This document shows positions 59,951 to 64,000 of a stretch of 64,000 nucleotides of DNA, in pieces; the stretch's first letter is position 1; every line of letters starts with the position of its first letter. The notes under the pieces are model-generated. The model saw only the letters and a list, made by a program, of their open reading frames with translations, made no database searches and was not told the origin of the DNA. The DNA is from Pedobacter sp. BS3 (GTDB taxonomy: Bacteria > Bacteroidota > Bacteroidia > Sphingobacteriales > Sphingobacteriaceae), in NCBI RefSeq assembly GCF_008274585.1, contig NZ_VTRT01000010.1:20094-84093 (forward strand), read 5' to 3'. The position numbers and the translations under genes were made by a program.

Positions 59951-61218
59951 TAGACAGAACCATAGCTCCAGCCTTCAGGCAGATTGAAAAAGTAGACCTT
60001 ATTCAGGCAGTTCCTTTAAAATTAGATAACGGTATCCCGGTGTATTCCATTTATTCCGGAGAGCAGGACTTAATACGCCTGGAATTTATTTTCGATAATG
60101 TCAACTGGGATGCATCGCGGCCTTTACAGGCTTCTGTGGCTAACGGAATGCTTAACGAGGGTACAGCGACTTTAAACGCGGCACAAATCGCTGAAAAGAT
60201 CGATTATTACGGAGCCTTTCTGCAAACTGAATATACGTATGACCATTCATCGTTGGTTTTATATACGCTGAATAAGTACCTGGATAACGTTTTGCCCGTT
60301 GTACACGATGTATTGACCCATTCGGTATTCCCCGTAGATGAATTGGAGGTTTACCGGCTTAATCACCAGCAGCAGATCAAGGTACAGCTGGAAAAGAATG
60401 ATTTTGTTGCCCGGCAGACTCTTGGCCATGCGTTGTTTGGAAGCAGCATTTATGGGCATCCGGTAACCGTTACCGATTACCAGGAGCTGCAACGTGAAGA
60501 TGTTTGTTCGTACTTTTCAACGGCTTATCAGCCGCAGAACTGCATAATCGTAGCATCAGGAAAGGTTAATGACCATGTTATTGCCCAATTGAACAGTTAT
60601 TTCGGCGAATGGAAATCGCAGGCTTCGTATCATAAAAATACATTCGGATTTACGGCAGGGCAGGGACAGGAACATTACATTGAAAAGCCGGAAGCGTTGC
60701 AGTCTGCCATACGCATGGGTATACTGGCCATTAACCGGTCGCACCCGGATTTTGCCGGGCTACAGGTGCTTAATACCGTTTTAGGCGGTTACTTTGGCTC
60801 CCGTTTAATGGCTAATATTCGCGAAGATAAGGGATATACGTATGGTATCGGCTCGGCGCTGGTGTCTTTACAGCATGCGGGTTATTTGTTCATTGCTTCT
60901 GAAGTTGGGGCGGAAGTGTGCGGCGCTGCCATGGAAGAAATCAGAAAGGAAGTCCGGTTATTACGTGATGAACTCATACTGCCGGATGAGCTTGCGTTAG
61001 TACGTAATTATATGCTTGGCTCTTTTTTAGGAAGCCTTGAAAACGCGTTCTCTCACGCTGATAAGTTTAAGAATATTTATTTTTCCGGCTTAGGTTACGA
61101 TTATTTTGAGCACTACGTGAATACCGTTAAAACCATCACACCACAACGGCTACAGGAGCTCGCTAACCAGTACCTTGATTTTGACAGGTTTGAAAAGGTG
61201 ATTGTGGGTAGGAGGTAG
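59947..61218 (+). CDS. M16-family peptidase, non-catalytic subunit
   Basis: 423 residues of the same fold without HxxEH (the corresponding region reads MLNEGTATLNAAQIAEKID). The substrate-binding R/Y motif is kept: GSRLMANIREDKGYTYGIG. Such pairs form heterodimers in which the second subunit supplies the Arg-Tyr site. It overlaps the first gene by ATGA, implying coupled translation and equal stoichiometry. Confidence 0.92.
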   Translation: MIDRTIAPAFRQIEKVDLIQAVPLKLDNGIPVYSIYSGEQDLIRLEFIFDNVNWDASRPLQASVANGMLNEGTATLNAAQIAEKIDYYGAFLQTEYTYDHSSLVLYTLNKYLDNVLPVVHDVLTHSVFPVDELEVYRLNHQQQIKVQLEKNDFVARQTLGHALFGSSIYGHPVTVTDYQELQREDVCSYFSTAYQPQNCIIVASGKVNDHVIAQLNSYFGEWKSQASYHKNTFGFTAGQGQEHYIEKPEALQSAIRMGILAINRSHPDFAGLQVLNTVLGGYFGSRLMANIREDKGYTYGIGSALVSLQHAGYLFIASEVGAEVCGAAMEEIRKEVRLLRDELILPDELALVRNYMLGSFLGSLENAFSHADKFKNIYFSGLGYDYFEHYVNTVKTITPQRLQELANQYLDFDRFEKVIVGRR

Positions 61219-61500
61219 TTGGTAGTTGGTTGTTAGTTAGTCTTATCTCTGCTTCTTTGTTTGTGTTTGGCCTCATCTCTAACTCCGCCAACTGGAGGAA
61301 GAAGGGAACATGGCAGTGCTACGTAAAACTTATAAGGTACAACCTTATGCCTTCCACCCTCTACCTTTCTTGGGTCTATGCTTTTGCTTGGCCTCACCCC
61401 CAGCTCCGCAGTTGGCGGAAGAGGGGAGCTGAACCATACAGATATTGTCCATTGTCCATTGTCCACTGTCCACTGTCCACTATCCACTATCCATATACTC
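61219..61500. repeat. Repeat cluster: heptads and two GC hairpins
   Basis: AGTTGGT heptads are followed by CTCCGCCAACTGGAGG (61280s), a second CTCCGCAGTTGGCGG (61403s), GAACCATACAGATATTG and YTGTCMA heptads to 61490. The hairpins match those at 22655-22760. Confidence 0.75.
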
Positions 61501-61504
61501 TAAT

Positions 61505-61764
61505 AAAATGCAAGCTATCAGGCCACTTTTTTTTCGGAGCGGTTTGCATTTATTACTCTGGGGTCTATACCTACGTAGTCAGCAGAGAATACTTTTTTGT
61601 TCTTTACCACACTGTAGATTGTTCTCTCCAGAAATAGCCGACAATCCGTTTTTCACGGTTTTGTTCTTTTCTTCTCCTGTTGAATCAAGGAAGCTTACAT
61701 CGAACTTCTCCTTTGACAAATCAATTCCATATACTTGCATAACATTTTGTTTTATGCTCCCCAT
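61505..61764 (-). pseudogene. IS110-family transposase remnant
   Basis: On the minus strand from 61764: MQVYGIDLSKEKFDVSFLDS (preceded by seven residues) and TGEEKNKTVKNGLSAI match the N-terminal DEDD domain of IS110 transposases. The frame then breaks after about 60 codons (full length about 320-400). Downstream, 61505-61560 keeps a few codons that look like a late segment. The element is deleted internally and inactive. Confidence 0.7.
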
Positions 61765-61769
61765 TTGAG

Positions 61770-61960
61770 TAGCTAAAATCGTGATAATGGGTTCTGCCCT
61801 AAATACTCTCTGCTTTGACTCAATAAATCTGCTGTCCTTAATATGGATATTAGGTTCAGCCTTACGTCAACTTAAAGTTAGGGCAGCAGATGGAGCTTAT
61901 TTATACTAAGATAGTATTTCACGATTTAATCTTTTTCCTTGTCTTTTCTTGCTGAGTATA
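61770..61960. other. Flank of the IS110 remnant
   Basis: About 190 bases without a gene. GGGTTCTGCCCTAAATACTC and AAAGTTAGGGCAGCAGATGG could be remains of the element's end. No clear terminal repeat, as expected for IS110. Confidence 0.4.
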
Positions 61961-61964
61961 AACT

Positions 61965-62050
61965 AACGATTGTCAACTGTGTCAACTGTCCATTAGCTTG
62001 AACCATCAGCTACGTAAAACTTAGAACCTAAAACCCTTCACCCTTCCCAC
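61965..62050 (+). repeat. Short heptad array before panB
   Basis: ATTGTCAACTGTGTCAACTG and TCCATTAGCTTGAACCATCA, a reduced copy of the 56850-56880 array end. Confidence 0.65.
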
Positions 62051-62059
62051 CTTTTTTAA

Positions 62060-62067
62060 TACTTTTG
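62060..62067 (+). promoter_or_regulatory. Bacteroidota -7 box (TACTTTTG) of panB
   Basis: TACTTTTG fits TAnnTTTG, 19 bases before the ATG at 62087. Confidence 0.55.
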
Positions 62068-62086
62068 GCAATTAAACTTGTCTGGC

Positions 62087-62902
62087 ATGTCTGTAAACAA
62101 AGAAATACGCCGCGTAACCACCAATACGTTCCAGGAAATGAAAGAGCGTGGCGAAAAAATCGCGATGCTAACCTCGTACGATTTTTCTACCGCGACCATT
62201 GTTGATGATGGCGGTATAGACGCTATCCTGGTGGGTGATTCGGCTTCGAACGTTATGGCCGGACACGAAACTACGCTGCCCATCACTTTAGACCAGATGA
62301 TTTATCACGCTTCGTCCGTGGTGCGGGCGGCAAAACGGGCGTTGGTAGTTGTCGATTTGCCGTTTGGCTCGTACCAGGGCAACTCCAAGGAAGCGCTCAG
62401 CTCGGCTATCCGTATTATGAAAGAATCCGGAGCGCATGCCGTAAAGCTGGAAGGCGGCGCCGAAATCCGCGAGTCGGTAGAGCGTATCATTACGGCTGGA
62501 ATCCCGGTAATGGGACATTTGGGCCTAACGCCGCAGTCCATTTATAAATTTGGCACCTACACCGTGCGGGCAAAAGAAGAAGCCGAAGCCGAAAAGCTAC
62601 GCAACGATGTACAGGTGCTGCAGCAGGCCGGATGCTTCTCCATTGTGCTTGAAAAAATACCCGCTATGCTGGCAAGAGAAGTTACGGCAAGCCTCAAAAT
62701 CCCGACCATTGGCATTGGTGCCGGTGCCGATTGCGATGGCCAGGTGTTGGTTGTTAACGATATGTTTGGCCTTACTAAGGGCTTTAAGCCCCGGTTTTTG
62801 CGCCAGTACCTCAACCTGTACGAAGAAATGAAAAACGCCGTTGGTCGTTACGTGCAGGATGTAAAAGATAAGGATTTCCCTAACGAAAAAGAGCAATATT
62901 GA
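62087..62902 (+). CDS. panB: 3-methyl-2-oxobutanoate hydroxymethyltransferase
   Basis: 271 residues from the ATG at 62087 ([20 protein letters not shown]). A TTG at 62078 would add three residues. First step of pantothenate synthesis: methylene-THF plus ketoisovalerate to ketopantoate. Motifs: [34 protein letters not shown] with the Mg-binding Asp, [19 protein letters not shown] and [11 protein letters not shown]. No other pan gene is adjacent. Upstream is repeat and IS remnant DNA with a new-looking promoter box. Confidence 0.95.
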   Translation: MSVNKEIRRVTTNTFQEMKERGEKIAMLTSYDFSTATIVDDGGIDAILVGDSASNVMAGHETTLPITLDQMIYHASSVVRAAKRALVVVDLPFGSYQGNSKEALSSAIRIMKESGAHAVKLEGGAEIRESVERIITAGIPVMGHLGLTPQSIYKFGTYTVRAKEEAEAEKLRNDVQVLQQAGCFSIVLEKIPAMLAREVTASLKIPTIGIGAGADCDGQVLVVNDMFGLTKGFKPRFLRQYLNLYEEMKNAVGRYVQDVKDKDFPNEKEQY

Positions 62903-62944
62903 TAAGTCAGGAAAAGCAAATGCAGTGATCTATCGCTTACCATA

Positions 62945-63035
62945 GTCCCGTTTTACGCTCATACGCCTTCAGCCCGCCCCGAAACCTCGCGGGGCATTAG
63001 CCACAAGGCCGGTATCCGCTGCAACCGGGTTTATT
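62945..63035 (-). repeat. Dispersed repeat (copy 2, inverted relative to 32 kb copy)
   Basis: Minus strand: AAACCCGGTTGCAGCGGATA, CCGGCCTTGTGG, a CCCCGCGAGGTTTCGGGG hairpin and GGCGTATGAGCGTAAAACGG, collinear with 32065-32165. Confidence 0.7.
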
Positions 63036-63047
63036 AAACAAAATACA

Positions 63048-63743
63048 GTGCAGGTAACAGAAAAAGATATTTTATACGAAGATAATCATCTCATTGCCGT
63101 TAATAAACGGGCCGGCGATATTGTGCAGGTAGACAATACCGGCGATGAATCGCTCGACGAAAAGGTCAAGAAGTTTATCGCCCAAAAGTATAATAAGCCC
63201 AATGGCGCATTCCTGGGCGTAGTGCACCGTTTAGACCGTCCCGTAAGCGGCGTCATCCTGTTTGCTAAAACCAGCAAAGCTTTAGACCGCGTAAACAAGC
63301 TGTTCAAAAACCGCCAGATGCATAAAACCTACTGGGCCGTGGTTCGTAACAAACCATCGCAGCCCGAAGGTAACCTGGTGCACTGGCTGGTAAAAAATCC
63401 GCAAAAAAATGTAACGAAGGCATACGACCATGAAGTGGCCGGAAGCCTGCGTGCCGAACTGAACTACCGGCTTATCGGCGAGCTGAATGGTTATTATCTT
63501 ATCGAGGTAAACCCAATTACCGGCAGGCCGCACCAGATACGGGTGCAGTTATCCACGTTAGGTTGCCCCATTGTTGGCGACAATAAATACGGTTACCCTC
63601 GTGGCAGTCTTAAAAAAAGTATCTGCTTACATGCCCGGCAATTGCAATTCATTCATCCGGTAAAGCATGAGCCGGTAGCTGTTTTTGCTCCGCTCCCGCA
63701 CGATGGTTTCTGGGAAAAGTTTGAGGTGTTTGAGAAATCGTAG
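63048..63743 (+). CDS. RluA-family RNA pseudouridine synthase
   Basis: 231 residues starting with GTG at 63048 (MQVTEKDILYEDNHLIAVNK). The catalytic Asp is in GVVHRLDRPVSGVILFAKTS, and NPITGRPHQIRVQLSTLGCP plus DNKYGYPRGSL are family motifs. There is no S4 domain, so it belongs to the RluA branch (RluA/C-like or TruC). It isomerises uridines in rRNA or tRNA. The target cannot be told. The region behind it contains no further gene. Confidence 0.93.
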   Translation: MQVTEKDILYEDNHLIAVNKRAGDIVQVDNTGDESLDEKVKKFIAQKYNKPNGAFLGVVHRLDRPVSGVILFAKTSKALDRVNKLFKNRQMHKTYWAVVRNKPSQPEGNLVHWLVKNPQKNVTKAYDHEVAGSLRAELNYRLIGELNGYYLIEVNPITGRPHQIRVQLSTLGCPIVGDNKYGYPRGSLKKSICLHARQLQFIHPVKHEPVAVFAPLPHDGFWEKFEVFEKS

Positions 63744-64000
63744 CGGGTATTGAGCGGTGGGTATTGAGACAGGAGATTGCAAGACGAAGAACGTCTATAA
63801 TACTCAAATTTGTGCGTTTCTCCGGCCTGCCAGTGGGGATTGGCCACGGCAAAGCGTTGGCTAAGATGCAAAGTGTTTTTGCAAGTATGTGACTACGGTA
63901 TAATTGGAAGGAAACGTACCTACGGCACGCTTGCTACACACTTGTGTTGTTACAAAGCGGTTGTCCCGCTGGGCAATGTCATTAAGTTAAGGATTAGTAT
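63744..64000. other. Non-coding end of the window
   Basis: GGTATTGAG words at 14-bp spacing (63749-63770), then no acceptable ORF. AGCGG-TTGTC-CCGCT (63957-63971) forms a small hairpin. No further feature is seen. Confidence 0.4.

Noticed and set aside
61230..61768. Several overlapping frames on both strands in the 61.2-61.8 kb region
   Set aside because: They are translations of heptad arrays and hairpins. The only protein-like part is the IS110 fragment on the minus strand.
1..64000. tRNA or rRNA genes
   Set aside because: I looked in the intergenic spaces for cloverleaf arms and T-loop sequences and saw none.

Overview
The window looks like chromosome of a Bacteroidota, most likely a Sphingobacteriales/Sphingobacteriaceae relative (inference). 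The reasons are type IX secretion (T9SS) C-terminal sorting domains, a TonB-dependent receptor, a Bacteroidota putative porin, DUF5606 and DUF4293 proteins, and promoter -7 boxes of the TAnnTTTG type. Much of the window is housekeeping: amt, gpsA, an aconitase gene, rlmH, lpxK, punA, recA, nth, carA, ade, panB, a DEAD-box helicase, a RluA-type pseudouridine synthase and an M16 protease pair.

Layout. 1-9.6 kb: partial TonB receptor, ammonium transporter, L,D-transpeptidase, polysaccharide deacetylase, a TolC plus periplasmic-adaptor pair without its inner-membrane pump, a DUF1016 fragment, gpsA, and two small envelope proteins sharing a C-terminal motif. 9.6-16.6 kb: DEAD-box helicase, T9SS cargo, and an operon of a NEW3-domain protein with an ABC ATPase and permease, preceded by a possible structured leader. 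16.6-22.7 kb: a gene relic, a DGC zinc protein, a stand-alone ketosynthase, an octaheme cytochrome fused to HEAT/TPR repeats, a QueD-like enzyme, a YhbP-like protein and an SDR. 22.9-24.5 kb: DUF4293 and VOC genes among repeats. 24.6-32.0 kb: an AT-rich block of nine genes, all on the minus strand, separated by palindromic attC-like elements. It reads as an integron-type cassette array without an integrase in view. 32.4-42.2 kb: aconitase, rlmH, a 39-codon gene, DUF5606, cyclophilin, a secreted Bacteroidota-specific protein, and a porin-punA-lpxK operon. 42.2-50.3 kb: a 1843-residue beta-helix T9SS protein, a Cys-rich leader-peptide candidate, a Rnk/GreA-like protein and a Cu/Zn superoxide dismutase. 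50.6-64 kb: recA, nth, a FtsB-like gene, an ABC-2 exporter, carA, ade, M16 proteases, an IS110 relic, panB and a pseudouridine synthase.

Two signals stand out. First, the cassette block: four palindromes have the order R''-L''-spacer-L'-R', and several cassettes begin and end with boxes complementary to each other, as expected if the cassettes excise as circles. Their core is GTTRGC/GTTACC rather than classic GTTRRRY, and they share a conserved 5' sequence (ATTnTAAnnCGACACC-like). Second, many intergenic spaces are filled with degenerate repeats that keep a 7-bp period even when the motif changes (YTGTCMA, AAGTTRA, GTTACGG, CTTTTGG types). They are combined in recurrent composites with GC-rich hairpins. 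The 7-bp phase is not coding, and I know of no name for it.
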